A DNA stretch of 64,000 nt from Rhodococcus coprophilus NBRC 100603 (GTDB taxonomy: Bacteria; Actinomycetota; Actinomycetes; Mycobacteriales; Mycobacteriaceae), in the NCBI RefSeq assembly GCF_001895045.1, contig NZ_BDAM01000009.1, positions 124,001-188,000 of the forward strand, in the 5' to 3' direction. The position numbers were made by a program, and so were the translations under genes. The notes beneath the pieces are model-generated. The model saw only the letters and a program-made list of their open reading frames with translations, was not told where the DNA came from and ran no database searches. Positions 25,074 through 33,826 of this stretch are shown here, piece by piece. Within the stretch, counting starts at the first letter, position 1. Each line of letters starts with the position of its first letter.

Positions 25074-25835
25074 ATGGGCATCACCTCGACCTCCGACAGC
25101 GCCGGTATCACCACGGTCACCGTCGACTTCCCTCCCGTGAACGCCCTTCCCTCGCAGGCGTGGTTCGACTTGGCCGACGCGGTCCTCACCGCCGGAAAAG
25201 ACCCGAAAACCCACGTCGTCATCCTTCGAGCAGAAGGCCGCGGCTTCAACGCGGGCGTCGACATCAAGGAAATGCAGGCCACCGAGGGTTACGAGGCCCT
25301 CATCGCCGCCAACCACGGGTGTGCCGCAGCCTTCGCGGCGGTGTACGACTGCGAGGTCCCGGTGATCGTCGCCGTGAACGGCTTCTGCGTCGGCGGCGGC
25401 ATCGGCCTCGTCGGCAACGCCGATGTCATCCTCGCTTCCGACGACGCGATCTTCGGCCTCCCCGAGGTCGACCGCGGAGCGCTCGGTGCCGCAACCCACC
25501 TTGCACGTCTCGTCCCGCAGCACCTCATGCGCACGCTGTACTACACGGCGCAGAACGTGACCGCGCAGCAACTCGAGCACTTCGGATCCGTCTACAAGGT
25601 GGTTCCGCGTGACGAACTGGACGCCGCCGCGCGTGAGGTCGCCGAGATGATCGCCGTGAAAGACACCCGCGTGATCCGCCGCGCAAAGGAAGCGATCAAC
25701 CGCATCGACCCCGTCGACGTCAAGACCAGCTACCGCATCGAGCAGGGCTTCACCTTCGAGCTCAACCTCGCCGGGGTCGCCGACGAACACCGCGACGAGT
25801 TCGTCGCCACCGGAAAAGCCCGGACCAACAGCTGA
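25074..25835 (+). CDS. echA20: EchA20, crotonase-fold hydrolase of HIP degradation
   Basis: A 253-residue crotonase-fold protein with RAEGRGFNAGVDIKEM near residue 55 and VNGFCVGGGIGLVGNADV near 103 forming the oxyanion hole. The gene order echA20-ipdA-ipdB-ipdC is the same as in M. tuberculosis Rv3550-Rv3553. EchA20 hydrolyses the remaining cyclopentanone ring D of the HIP-derived CoA ester. The gene follows a KstR2-type box and starts the operon; 30 bases separate it from ipdA. Confidence 0.9.
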   Translation: MGITSTSDSAGITTVTVDFPPVNALPSQAWFDLADAVLTAGKDPKTHVVILRAEGRGFNAGVDIKEMQATEGYEALIAANHGCAAAFAAVYDCEVPVIVAVNGFCVGGGIGLVGNADVILASDDAIFGLPEVDRGALGAATHLARLVPQHLMRTLYYTAQNVTAQQLEHFGSVYKVVPRDELDAAAREVAEMIAVKDTRVIRRAKEAINRIDPVDVKTSYRIEQGFTFELNLAGVADEHRDEFVATGKARTNS

Positions 25836-25865
25836 AGTCCCCACTCTCACAGGAGTTCGAAACCC

Positions 25866-26759
25866 ATGCGTGACAAGAGAATGTCGCTCGACGATGTGGT
25901 CGGCGAGCTGCGCAGCGGAATGACCATCGGCCTCGGCGGCTGGGGTTCGCGCCGCAAGCCGATGGCGCTGGTCCGCGCGATCCTGCGATCGGACATCACC
26001 GACCTGACGGTCGTCACCTACGGCGGTCCGGATCTCGGCCTGCTGTGCTCGGCCGGAAAGGTCAAGAAGGCCTACTACGGATTCGTCTCCCTCGATTCGG
26101 CACCGTTCTACGATCCGTGGTTCGCCAAAGCGCGCACCAACGGAGAGATCATCGCCCGCGAAATGGACGAAGGCATGGTCAAGTGCGGCCTCGAAGCGGC
26201 CGCCGCGCGTCTGCCGTTCCTTCCCATCCGCGCCGGCCTGGGATCCGACGTCGTCGAATTCTGGGAGGGTGAACTGAAGACCGTCACCTCCCCGTACGCC
26301 GGACCGGACGGCACCGAGACCCTCATCGCGATGCCCGCGCTCGAACTCGACGCGTCGCTCGTGCACCTCAACATCGGTGACGCCCACGGCAACGCGGCAT
26401 ACACCGGTGTCGATCCCTACTTCGACGACCTCTACTGCATGGCCGCCGAAAAGCGTTACGCGTCGGTCGAGCGGATCGTCGAGACCGAAGAACTCGTCAA
26501 ATCCGTTCCGTTGCAGTCGATCATCCTCAACCGGATGATGGTCGACGGAGTCGTCGAGGCTCCCGGCGGCGCACACTTCACCCTGGCGGGTGACAGTTAC
26601 GGACGCGACGAGAAGTTCCAGCGTCACTATGCCGAGTCGGCCAAGGACCCCGAGTCCTGGCAGAAGTTCGTCGACCGCTTCCTGTCGGGCAGCGAAGACG
26701 ACTACCAGGCCGCCGTCCAGAAGTTCGCAGCCGAATCCAAGAGTGGGGAGAAGGCATGA
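25866..26759 (+). CDS. ipdA: IpdA, alpha subunit of the CoA-transferase-like ring C hydrolase
   Basis: A 297-residue protein of coenzyme A transferase family I. GMTIGLGGWGSRRKP near residue 20 is the N-terminal CoA-binding strand, and LHVN-type NIGDAHGNAAYTG lies near residue 165. With IpdB it hydrolyses ring C of COCHEA-CoA rather than moving CoA, as known for the steroid-degrading pair. CAGGAG precedes the ATG. It overlaps ipdB by ATGA, as expected for a heteromer. Confidence 0.92.
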   Translation: MRDKRMSLDDVVGELRSGMTIGLGGWGSRRKPMALVRAILRSDITDLTVVTYGGPDLGLLCSAGKVKKAYYGFVSLDSAPFYDPWFAKARTNGEIIAREMDEGMVKCGLEAAAARLPFLPIRAGLGSDVVEFWEGELKTVTSPYAGPDGTETLIAMPALELDASLVHLNIGDAHGNAAYTGVDPYFDDLYCMAAEKRYASVERIVETEELVKSVPLQSIILNRMMVDGVVEAPGGAHFTLAGDSYGRDEKFQRHYAESAKDPESWQKFVDRFLSGSEDDYQAAVQKFAAESKSGEKA

Positions 26760-27514
26760 CCACCACCGAAACCGTGACCCGCGCCGAGTACTGCGCGATC
26801 GCATGTGCGGAAATCTTCTCCGGCGCAGGCGAGATCATGGCCAGCCCGATGGCGACCCTCCCGCAGATCGGTGCGCGCCTCGCCAAGCTCACAACGGAAC
26901 CCGACCTGCTGATCACCGACGGTGAGGCGCTCATCCTCGCGGAGGTTCCGCCGCTCGGCGGCAAGGCGCCGATCGAGGGATGGATGCCGTTCCGGAAGGT
27001 GTTCGACGTGGTCGCGTCCGGTCGTCGCCACGTGGTCATGGGTGCCAACCAGATCGATCGCCACGGGAACCAGAACCTCTCGGCGTTCGGTCCGCTCCAG
27101 CACCCCACCCGCCAGATGTTCGGCGTGCGCGGTGCCCCGGGCAACACCATCAACCACGCCACCAGCTACTGGGTCGGGCGCCACACCACCCGCGTGTTCA
27201 CCGACAAGGTCGACATCGTCTCGGGTGTCGGATACGACAAGGTCGATCCCGAGAATCCGGCCTACCGGTTCCTGAACATCCCTCGCGTCGTCACGAACCT
27301 CGGCGTCTTCGACTTCGGCGGACCGGACCACACGTTCCGCGCGGTGTCGCTGCACCCGGGTGTCGAAGCCTCGACGGTCGCGGAGAACACCTCGTTCGAG
27401 GTTGCCGGACTCGACGAGGCCGGCGTCACCCGTGAACCGACCGCCGAAGAACTGCGCCTCATCCGCGAGGTACTCGATCCGAAGAGCCTGCGCGACCGCG
27501 AGGTCTCGCTGTGA
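26756..27514 (+). CDS. ipdB: IpdB, beta subunit of the CoA-transferase-like ring C hydrolase
   Basis: A 252-residue CoA-transferase family beta chain, with CAEIFSGAGEIMASPMA near residue 18, GANQIDRHGNQNLSAFG near 97 and GVRGAPGNTINHATSYW near 122. It pairs with IpdA; both are needed for ring C opening. Its ATG overlaps the ipdA stop and its TGA overlaps the ipdC GTG, so the three are translationally coupled. Confidence 0.92.
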   Translation: MTTTETVTRAEYCAIACAEIFSGAGEIMASPMATLPQIGARLAKLTTEPDLLITDGEALILAEVPPLGGKAPIEGWMPFRKVFDVVASGRRHVVMGANQIDRHGNQNLSAFGPLQHPTRQMFGVRGAPGNTINHATSYWVGRHTTRVFTDKVDIVSGVGYDKVDPENPAYRFLNIPRVVTNLGVFDFGGPDHTFRAVSLHPGVEASTVAENTSFEVAGLDEAGVTREPTAEELRLIREVLDPKSLRDREVSL

Positions 27515-28590
27515 CGACCCTGCGCACGCCCCTCACGGAACTGGTGGGCATCGAACATCCCATCGTCCAGACGGGCATGGGCTGGGTCTCGGGTCCCCGG
27601 CTGACCGCCGCGACCTCCAACGCGGGCGGCCTCGGCATCCTCGCGTCGGCCACGATGACGTACCCCGAACTCGAGGCCGCGGTCGTCAAGACCAAGTCGC
27701 TCACCGACAAGCCGTTCGGCGTCAACATGCGAGCCGACGCCTCGGACGCGGAGCAGCGCATCGACCTGCTGATCCGCGAGAACGTCAAAGTTGCGTCGTT
27801 CGCGTTGGCTCCCAAGAAGGAGCTCATCGCGAAGCTCAAGGATCACGGCATCGTCGTGATCCCGTCGATCGGCGCCGCCAAGCACGCGGTCAAGGTCGCC
27901 TCGTGGGGCGCCGACGCCGTGATCGTTCAGGGCGGTGAAGGCGGCGGGCACACGGGTCCGGTCGCTACGACGCTTCTGCTGCCGAGTGTTCTCGACGCAG
28001 TCGATATCCCGGTGATCGCCGCGGGCGGATTCTTCGACGGACGAGGACTCGCCGCCGCACTCTCCTACGGTGCGGCCGGTGTCGCGATGGGAACGCGGTT
28101 CCTTCTCACCAGCGACAGCGCCGTGCCGGATTCGGTCAAGCAGCAGTACCTTGCACGCGGCCTTCAGGACACGACGGTCTCGCTCAAGGTGGACGGCATG
28201 CCGCACCGCGTGCTCAACACCGAACTCGTGAACAGCCTCGAACGGTCCAGCTACGCGAAGGGTTTGATCGCCGCGGCCCGCAACGCCACGAAGTTCAAAT
28301 CCATGACGGGGATGAAGTGGTCGACTCTCGTCCGCGACGGTCTCGCCATGAAGAAGGCGAGCGACCGCACGTGGCAGCAGATCATCATGGCCGCCAATAC
28401 CCCGATGCTGCTCAAAGCAGGTCTGGTGGAGGGTAATACCGACGCCGGCGTTCTGGCCTCCGGTCAGGTCGTGGGCATGGTCGACGACCTGCCGAGCTGC
28501 GCAGAACTCATCGACCGCATCATCGCCGAGGCGGTCGAGCGGATCGATGCGCTCGGTGCACTGCGCGACGCCGGGCGGCCTGCCGCCTGA
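27511..28590 (+). CDS. ipdC: IpdC, flavin-dependent HIP-CoA pathway oxidoreductase
   Basis: A 359-residue TIM-barrel flavoprotein of the nitronate-monooxygenase-like family. QTGMGWVSGPRLTAATSNAG opens the barrel, VQGGEGGGHTGPVATTLLLP (near 143) binds FMN phosphate, and IAAGGFFDGRGLAAALSYGA follows. IpdC introduces a double bond in the HIP-derived CoA thioester ahead of EchA20 action. The start is a GTG overlapping the ipdB stop. A strong hairpin ends the operon. Confidence 0.9.
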   Translation: MTTLRTPLTELVGIEHPIVQTGMGWVSGPRLTAATSNAGGLGILASATMTYPELEAAVVKTKSLTDKPFGVNMRADASDAEQRIDLLIRENVKVASFALAPKKELIAKLKDHGIVVIPSIGAAKHAVKVASWGADAVIVQGGEGGGHTGPVATTLLLPSVLDAVDIPVIAAGGFFDGRGLAAALSYGAAGVAMGTRFLLTSDSAVPDSVKQQYLARGLQDTTVSLKVDGMPHRVLNTELVNSLERSSYAKGLIAAARNATKFKSMTGMKWSTLVRDGLAMKKASDRTWQQIIMAANTPMLLKAGLVEGNTDAGVLASGQVVGMVDDLPSCAELIDRIIAEAVERIDALGALRDAGRPAA

Positions 28591-28613
28591 CCCGCACCCC
28601 TAAGTTCGAACTC

Positions 28614-28646
28614 AGCAGCACCCGGCCACTACGGCCGGGTGCTGCT
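28614..28646 (+). terminator. Terminator of the echA20-ipdABC operon
   Basis: A perfect 14-bp stem (AGCAGCACCCGGCC with GGCCGGGTGCTGCT, 5-base loop ACTAC) 23 bases after the ipdC stop, followed by T. Confidence 0.85.
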
Positions 28647-28721
28647 TGCATTCGGCCCACAGGATTGCTTCGGCAGAGCCTCTTCTTCAATTCTGTCGAT
28701 CTTGCTACCTTCTCTGTAAGG

Positions 28722-28736
28722 GAGAATGTCATTCTC
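28722..28736. promoter_or_regulatory. Inverted repeats in the leader of the solute-binding protein gene
   Basis: GAGAAT-GTC-ATTCTC is a perfect 6-bp inverted repeat 24 bp upstream of the start. A second perfect palindrome, TTCGAGCGCTCGAA, follows at 28738-28751. The two adjacent palindromes could be an operator pair or could fold in the leader. Confidence 0.35.
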
Positions 28737-28760
28737 TTTCGAGCGCTCGAAGGGACCCAG

Positions 28761-30332
28761 ATGACGCGGTGGAGAAGATCGCTGACCGGACTCGTTGTGG
28801 CGTGTTCGACGCTGCTCGTGGTGAGCGCATGCGCCTCGAGTGCGAATTCCGACCCCAAGTCGTCCGGACCTGTCGGCGATCCGGTGAGCGGAGGTATCGC
28901 GCGAGCGATCCAGATCCGCGAACCGGTCGGGCTGGATCCGGCTCAACTCGCCAACAACTGGGTGGGTCAAGGGTTGCTCGGCAACGCTCTGTACGGCACG
29001 TTGATGATCGACAATCCCGATACTTTCGAGATCGATTACGCGCTCGCTACGGACTTCACCACTCCGGACGGCGGTAGCACCTTTGTTCTCACGCTCCGTC
29101 CGGACCTGACGTTCACCGACGGCACGCCGTTGAATGCAGAGGCGGTGAAATTCAACTGGGATCGGCTGCGTGACACGGCGACGGGATCGAGTTCACTCCC
29201 CCAGGCATCTCAGGTCGCCGCCACCGAGGTGGTCGACGAAACCACGCTGAAGGCCACGATGGCGGTCCCGAACCCGATGTTCCCGTTCTCGGTGACGTCG
29301 AGTGCGCTCAACTGGATCGCCTCGCCCGCTGCCCTGGAGAAGGGCCGGGATGCTTTCAACTCCGATCCGGTAGGCGCCGGCCCCTTCGTGCTGACCCAGT
29401 GGGCACGTCAGGACACGATCGAACTCGAGCGCAACCCGGGCTATTGGGATGCGCCCCGGCCGTATCTCGACGGAATCACTCTCCGCACGGTGAGCGACGC
29501 CCAGCAGCGCATCAACCTTCTCACCACGGGTGGAGCCGACCTCGGCTCGGAGTCGAGCTGGTCGGCACTCAGCCGAGCCGAGCAGGCCGGACTCGTTGCG
29601 GACGTGGTGCGCATCGGTGGCGGGCAATATCTCGCCATGAACCATCGCACGGCGCCCTTCGATGATCCACGAGCGCGGAAGGCCGTTGCCTCCGCCCTTC
29701 AACTCGACGGAATCAACACAGCCGTGTTCGAAGGACAGGGTGAGGTACCGGCGACTCTGTTCCCCGAGTCATCACCGTTCTATGCGGACATTCCTCTGAC
29801 CCAACATGATCCGGCCGAGGCGCAGCGACTCTTCGACGAACTTGCCGATGAGGGCAAGCCGGTCGAGTTCACGTTCACGGCCACTTCTTTGGTGGAGATC
29901 AAGTCCGTCGCCGAAACCGTTCAAGCCCAGCTGAGTTCGTTCGACAACGTGGACGTGAAGGTCGAAATCCTAGATTTCGCGGCATACATGCCGCGAATTG
30001 CTGCCCGCGACTTCGGCATGACGGTCTGGGCGGCGGACAGTCAGGAACCCGACTCGGCCTTGTGGAACGCCTTCCATTCCCGGTCCTCGGGCAATGTCAC
30101 CGGCGTCGCCGATCCCGAACTCGACCGTGCGTTGGACGAAGGCCGGGCGGGCGGGACAACGCAAGAACGCTCCACCTCGTACACGGTGGTACAGGAGCGA
30201 CTCGCCGAACTGAACCCCGGAGTCTGGTACATCCGGGCCGCACCGTCGGTTGTACGAAACTCGGATATCCACGGCATCCGCATGTATGCCCTCGGTTCGC
30301 TGATTCCCGATCAGATCTGGCTCACCCGGTAA
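28761..30332 (+). CDS. ABC-transporter solute-binding lipoprotein, family 5 (peptide/nickel type)
   Basis: A 523-residue extracytoplasmic binding protein. The signal peptide RRSLTGLVVACSTLLVVSAC ends in lipobox VSAC with lipidated Cys24. The SBP_bac_5 pattern is seen in GLLGNALYGTLMI, LRPDLTFTDGTPLNAEAVKFN (part) and DPVGAGPFVLTQW. Family members bind oligopeptides, opines or hydrophobic ligands outside the membrane. No permease or ATPase gene is adjacent, so it is an orphan binding protein. It lies between the two HIP operons; a role with steroid-derived ligands is speculative. AAGGGA precedes the ATG. Confidence 0.8.
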   Translation: MTRWRRSLTGLVVACSTLLVVSACASSANSDPKSSGPVGDPVSGGIARAIQIREPVGLDPAQLANNWVGQGLLGNALYGTLMIDNPDTFEIDYALATDFTTPDGGSTFVLTLRPDLTFTDGTPLNAEAVKFNWDRLRDTATGSSSLPQASQVAATEVVDETTLKATMAVPNPMFPFSVTSSALNWIASPAALEKGRDAFNSDPVGAGPFVLTQWARQDTIELERNPGYWDAPRPYLDGITLRTVSDAQQRINLLTTGGADLGSESSWSALSRAEQAGLVADVVRIGGGQYLAMNHRTAPFDDPRARKAVASALQLDGINTAVFEGQGEVPATLFPESSPFYADIPLTQHDPAEAQRLFDELADEGKPVEFTFTATSLVEIKSVAETVQAQLSSFDNVDVKVEILDFAAYMPRIAARDFGMTVWAADSQEPDSALWNAFHSRSSGNVTGVADPELDRALDEGRAGGTTQERSTSYTVVQERLAELNPGVWYIRAAPSVVRNSDIHGIRMYALGSLIPDQIWLTR

Positions 30333-30405
30333 CGAGTTCATTGACCGAGGTTCCCCCGCGCGTTAGCGTGCCCGAAAGCTGTCAACGCAGGTCGGGGGGT
30401 CTCGC

Positions 30406-32430
30406 GTGCGAAAAGCAATGTCACGGGTAATGGTCGCAGTGGCAATCATGGCGATCGCTGTGGTGTCCGCCGTCCCGGCGGGGGCCGACCCGTCGGGTGG
30501 TTCCGACGCGGTGGCGTGGCAAGCCAGCGTGGACGCTCCCGACGCCTATCCCGGAACAGCAGTCGAGTGGGACGTCCCGATCACCCTCAGCGACGGTACG
30601 TTGCTGAGGGCGAACGTGTTCCGGCCGGCGAACGCCGACGGCTCGCCCATCGCCGAGCCGACACCGGTGATACTCAACCTCACGCCCTACACCAAACTGC
30701 TGTCCACGCTGGCATCGCTGCTGATGGAGGATCCGTCACTCGGGCCGGTCGTGGAGAATCTGGGCACCACCTTGAACCTGGGGGTCCCGTTCGACGGCAT
30801 CACCGAGCTCGCCTCCCCCGCATCACAACTCGGTAAGGCGTTCGGACTCAACCGCGACCTGGTGCAGAACGGTTACACCCAGGTCGTCGTCGATGTTCGC
30901 GGCACCGGATTCTCACACGGACAGTGGCAGGTGCTCGGCCCCCGCGAGCAACAGGACACTGTGGAGGTGATCGACTGGGCAGCATCCCAGCCGTGGTCGA
31001 ACGGCCGTGTGGGGACGACAGGTGTGTCGTACTCGGCGATCAACCAGATCCAGGCCGCGGGACTACGGCCCCAGGCTCTCGAAGCAGTGTTCGCAGTCGA
31101 ACCCGGCAACGACCTCCTCCGCGACATCGTCGGGACCGGTGGCGCGCTGGGCATCGGTTTCATGCCCGCCTGGCTCGGTCTCGTCAACGGACTCAAGTGG
31201 TTGCCCGACGTGCAAGCCTTGCTCGAGGGGCGCTTCGACGCCCGATGGTTGCGAGATCGACTCGCCGATCCCTCCACGAAGATCCCCGAGTTGCTGGAAG
31301 TCATCACGGCACCGAGTGTCGACTCCGTGTCTCCGGGCGCTCTCGAGGTTGCCCAGGACGGCGCCTTCTATCAGGACCGCCAGGCACGCCTCGAGTCTGT
31401 CGAGGTTCCGACCTTCGTTTTCGGGAATTGGCACGACATCTTCGCGAACAGCGAGCCGGACATCTACAACCGGATTCCGGTGGAGCCGGGCCGCAAGCAA
31501 CTCGTCATGGGCGACGGATACCACGCAGTGACGGGAACCGGTTTCGGCACGCCCGGATTTCCGCCCGACATCGCGGCGCTGCAGCGCGCGTGGTTCGACC
31601 GGTGGCTGCGAGGCATCGACAACGGGATCGAGAAGTACGGACCCGTGACGTTGCTGCAGCAGGGCGGTGGATGGACCACCACCCGGCAGTTTCCCCGCGA
31701 AGGAGTTCGGCACGAGAAGCTTTTCCTGGCGGCGGCGCCGAGTGGGACAGCCGCGCACGCAGCACACGACGGGACACTCGTGCCCACGCTCCCTGACGAG
31801 GCGCGTCGCCTCACCGTCTCCCCCGGGTTGCGCGGGTTCTGTTCGAGGGAAGGCGCACAAGGCACGGCAGGCATCACCGTGTTGCTCGGCTCGACGTGCA
31901 CCAAGGACTCCCGATTTCACGAGGCCGAGGCTCTGACATTCACGAGCGAGGCGTTCTCCGAGCCGACCCTGTTCTCGGGGCCCTTCAACGTTCACCTGAA
32001 TACCGTCCTCGACGCCACGGACGGATTCTGGTCGGTGACGGTCAACGACGTCGGCCCCGACGGACGCTCCACGGTCCTGTCGACCGGCTCGCTGGTGTCC
32101 TCCCTCCGGACTATCGACGATTCTCTGAGTTCGTTCACTGCCGAGGGCGATTACGCCAGTGCACACCCGACTCTCACCCTTGCGACGAGGAAGCCGGTCG
32201 TGCCGGGGGAATCGACACTGCTGGACATCAGCACGCTGCCGACGGAGGCGGTACTCGCTCCGGGTCACCGGTTGCGTATCGACGTGTACGCCGCCAACGT
32301 CCCGCGGTCGCTCCCGCTGGGCCCGATGCTGAACGAAAGCGGTCTCCGTCCGCAGCACCTCGAATTGGACAGGTCTGCGCCGAGTTTCGTCACTCTGCCG
32401 ACAGTGCGCGGGCGCACCTGGGAGAATTGA
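30406..32430 (+). CDS. Secreted CocE/NonD-type alpha/beta hydrolase (S15 peptidase-like)
   Basis: A 674-residue exported hydrolase with a GTG start. The first 28 residues are a signal peptide (VMVAVAIMAIAVVSAVPAGA, cleavage likely before DPSGG). The alpha/beta domain has VDVRGTGFSHG near residue 163, nucleophile Ser208 in GVSYSA, and GDGYHAVTG as a possible His region. The C-terminal jelly-roll domain has VLAPGHRLRIDVYAANVPR. The family includes cocaine esterase and X-Pro dipeptidyl peptidases, so an ester or amide hydrolase acting outside the membrane is likely. The product may be a steroid-ester or lipid esterase, but nothing in the sequence fixes the substrate. Confidence 0.8.
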   Translation: MRKAMSRVMVAVAIMAIAVVSAVPAGADPSGGSDAVAWQASVDAPDAYPGTAVEWDVPITLSDGTLLRANVFRPANADGSPIAEPTPVILNLTPYTKLLSTLASLLMEDPSLGPVVENLGTTLNLGVPFDGITELASPASQLGKAFGLNRDLVQNGYTQVVVDVRGTGFSHGQWQVLGPREQQDTVEVIDWAASQPWSNGRVGTTGVSYSAINQIQAAGLRPQALEAVFAVEPGNDLLRDIVGTGGALGIGFMPAWLGLVNGLKWLPDVQALLEGRFDARWLRDRLADPSTKIPELLEVITAPSVDSVSPGALEVAQDGAFYQDRQARLESVEVPTFVFGNWHDIFANSEPDIYNRIPVEPGRKQLVMGDGYHAVTGTGFGTPGFPPDIAALQRAWFDRWLRGIDNGIEKYGPVTLLQQGGGWTTTRQFPREGVRHEKLFLAAAPSGTAAHAAHDGTLVPTLPDEARRLTVSPGLRGFCSREGAQGTAGITVLLGSTCTKDSRFHEAEALTFTSEAFSEPTLFSGPFNVHLNTVLDATDGFWSVTVNDVGPDGRSTVLSTGSLVSSLRTIDDSLSSFTAEGDYASAHPTLTLATRKPVVPGESTLLDISTLPTEAVLAPGHRLRIDVYAANVPRSLPLGPMLNESGLRPQHLELDRSAPSFVTLPTVRGRTWEN

Positions 32431-32507
32431 TCGTCAGCACCACCCCGTTGGTGGGACCGCCCCGACGCGTTGGGAAAGGTGCAGCCGCCACTGCGAAGGG
32501 TGCCTCG

Positions 32508-33401
32508 ATGACGAAATTGACGCCGTTCTATGAGAACGTCCAATCGCATTACGACCTGTCCGACGAGTTCTTCGATCTGTTCCTCGATTCGACCCGGACC
32601 TACAGTTGCGCCTATTTCGAGCGCGACGACATGTCCCTCGAAGAGGCGCAGAAAGCAAAGATCGACCTGTCCCTCCGCAAATGCGACCTCCGGCCCGGAA
32701 TGACCCTGCTCGACATCGGGTGCGGGTGGGGGTCCACCATGCGGCGGGCGATCGAGCGGTACGACGTCAACGTCATCGGCCTGACGCTGAGCCGCAACCA
32801 GTACGACCACGTCTCCGAGATGATCTCGGGGCTGGCTCTCGGACGCCGGTCCGCCGAGGTTCGCTTGCAGGGCTGGGAGGACTTCGACCAACCGGTGGAC
32901 CGGATCGTGAGCATCGGGGCCTTCGAGCATTTCCGCCGGCGTCGCTACGACACGTTCTTCGAGCGGACATCGCAGATGCTGCCGCCCGACGGCCGGATGT
33001 TGCTCCACACCATCGTCGGCCATTCACGGCAACTGCTCGAGGACATGCAGGTCGAGGTAAATCGCGACGACGCCCTGTTCCTCCGGTTCATCCTCCGGGA
33101 GATCTTCCCGGGCGGCCAGTTGCCGGAGCGCGACATGATCATCACCGGCGCGCAGCGTCACGGCTTCTGGGTCCAGAACATCGAATCACTGCAACCGCAT
33201 TACGCCCACACCTTGGATCTGTGGGCCCGCGCCTTGGAATCACGTCACGACGAGGCGGTGGCACTTGCGTCGGAAGAAGTCTTCCAGCGGTACATGCGGT
33301 ACCTCACCGGCTGTGCCGAGAACTTCCGCCGCGGGTTGATCGATCTCCAGCAGTTCACTCTCGTCAAGCACCCCCGCAGCGGTGCGCCCCGCACCGTGTG
33401 A
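32508..33401 (+). CDS. Cyclopropane/mycolic-acid-type S-adenosylmethionine methyltransferase
   Basis: A 297-residue CFA-synthase-family methyltransferase. YENVQSHYDLSDEFFDLFLD opens it; the SAM motif is LLDIGCGWGSTMRRA near residue 68, then GLTLSRNQYDHV, and SIGAFEHFRRRRYDTFF carries the family Glu-His pair near residue 133. The start is the ATG with GAAGGG upstream. It methylates or cyclopropanates double bonds of membrane or mycolic acids. The canonical CmaA/PcaA proteins are of similar size. It follows a signal-peptide hydrolase by 77 bases and is likely co-transcribed. Confidence 0.85.
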   Translation: MTKLTPFYENVQSHYDLSDEFFDLFLDSTRTYSCAYFERDDMSLEEAQKAKIDLSLRKCDLRPGMTLLDIGCGWGSTMRRAIERYDVNVIGLTLSRNQYDHVSEMISGLALGRRSAEVRLQGWEDFDQPVDRIVSIGAFEHFRRRRYDTFFERTSQMLPPDGRMLLHTIVGHSRQLLEDMQVEVNRDDALFLRFILREIFPGGQLPERDMIITGAQRHGFWVQNIESLQPHYAHTLDLWARALESRHDEAVALASEEVFQRYMRYLTGCAENFRRGLIDLQQFTLVKHPRSGAPRTV

Positions 33402-33439
33402 AGCGACGGTGATCACACTTAAATCTCTAGCGGTGACTG

Positions 33440-33468
33440 TAGACAATCGTTTTTCTTGGTTGTACATT
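33440..33468 (+). promoter_or_regulatory. Sigma-A-type promoter of the 33.5-kb small RNA/leader
   Basis: TAGACA (33440-33445) and TACATT (33463-33468) are spaced by exactly 17 bp, in an AT-rich stretch unusual for this window. Transcription would start near 33475. Confidence 0.6.
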
Positions 33469-33474
33469 ATGTCT

Positions 33475-33791
33475 TGTAAGTGAGAGCGAGACCGAAGAAA
33501 CGGGCAGGGACGAACTGCCCACGAAGGAATCGAAGAAGCTTGGAGTAGGGCACCGTCGAGCGAGTGAGTTGAGTATTCGGAAAATGCTCGAGGTGTTCGA
33601 CTCCATCGGGGCCGGAGACGGTGCGGCCCCCGGACACAGTAGTTACCCGGCTGGGAGGTGGTGCGCGGTCAGTTGTCGAGATCAAGTTCCGTCCACCGAG
33701 GCGGGACGAAGGTAGAAAGGCCGACCGAAGCGTTGGCCCGTGTTAGTAGAACGTAAGCCCCTGGACCCCGGCGCCGTAGGCGCCGGGGTCC
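33475..33791 (+). ncRNA. Candidate structured small RNA (or long leader) ending in a strong hairpin
   Basis: This 425-bp gene-free stretch has no plausible coding frame but carries its own promoter and a run of hairpins: GGGCAG/CTGCCC at 33502-33520, GAGTATT/AATGCTC at 33571-33589, GGGGCCG/CGGCCCC at 33608-33630, and a final 13-bp stem with 3-base loop at 33763-33791. The length of about 317 nt is close to that of the mycobacterial Ms1 (6S-like, RNA-polymerase-binding) RNA, which also occurs in related genera. I cannot confirm homology by eye. It is not RNase P RNA or tmRNA as far as I can recognise their conserved words. It could alternatively be a regulatory leader of the merR gene. Confidence 0.5.
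33763..33791 (+). terminator. Hairpin ending the small RNA candidate
   Basis: GGACCCCGGCGCC pairs perfectly with GGCGCCGGGGTCC around loop GTA. No T-run follows, so it would be a U-poor actinobacterial terminator or an attenuator ahead of merR. Confidence 0.65.
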
Positions 33792-33826
33792 CCGTCCATG
33801 TATACGAAGGGCGACGCGCACACCCC

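Noticed and set aside
33740-33826. Longer merR start at GTG 33740
   Set aside because: It would translate through a 13-bp perfect hairpin and add residues unlike MerR N-termini, so the GTG at 33827 was preferred.
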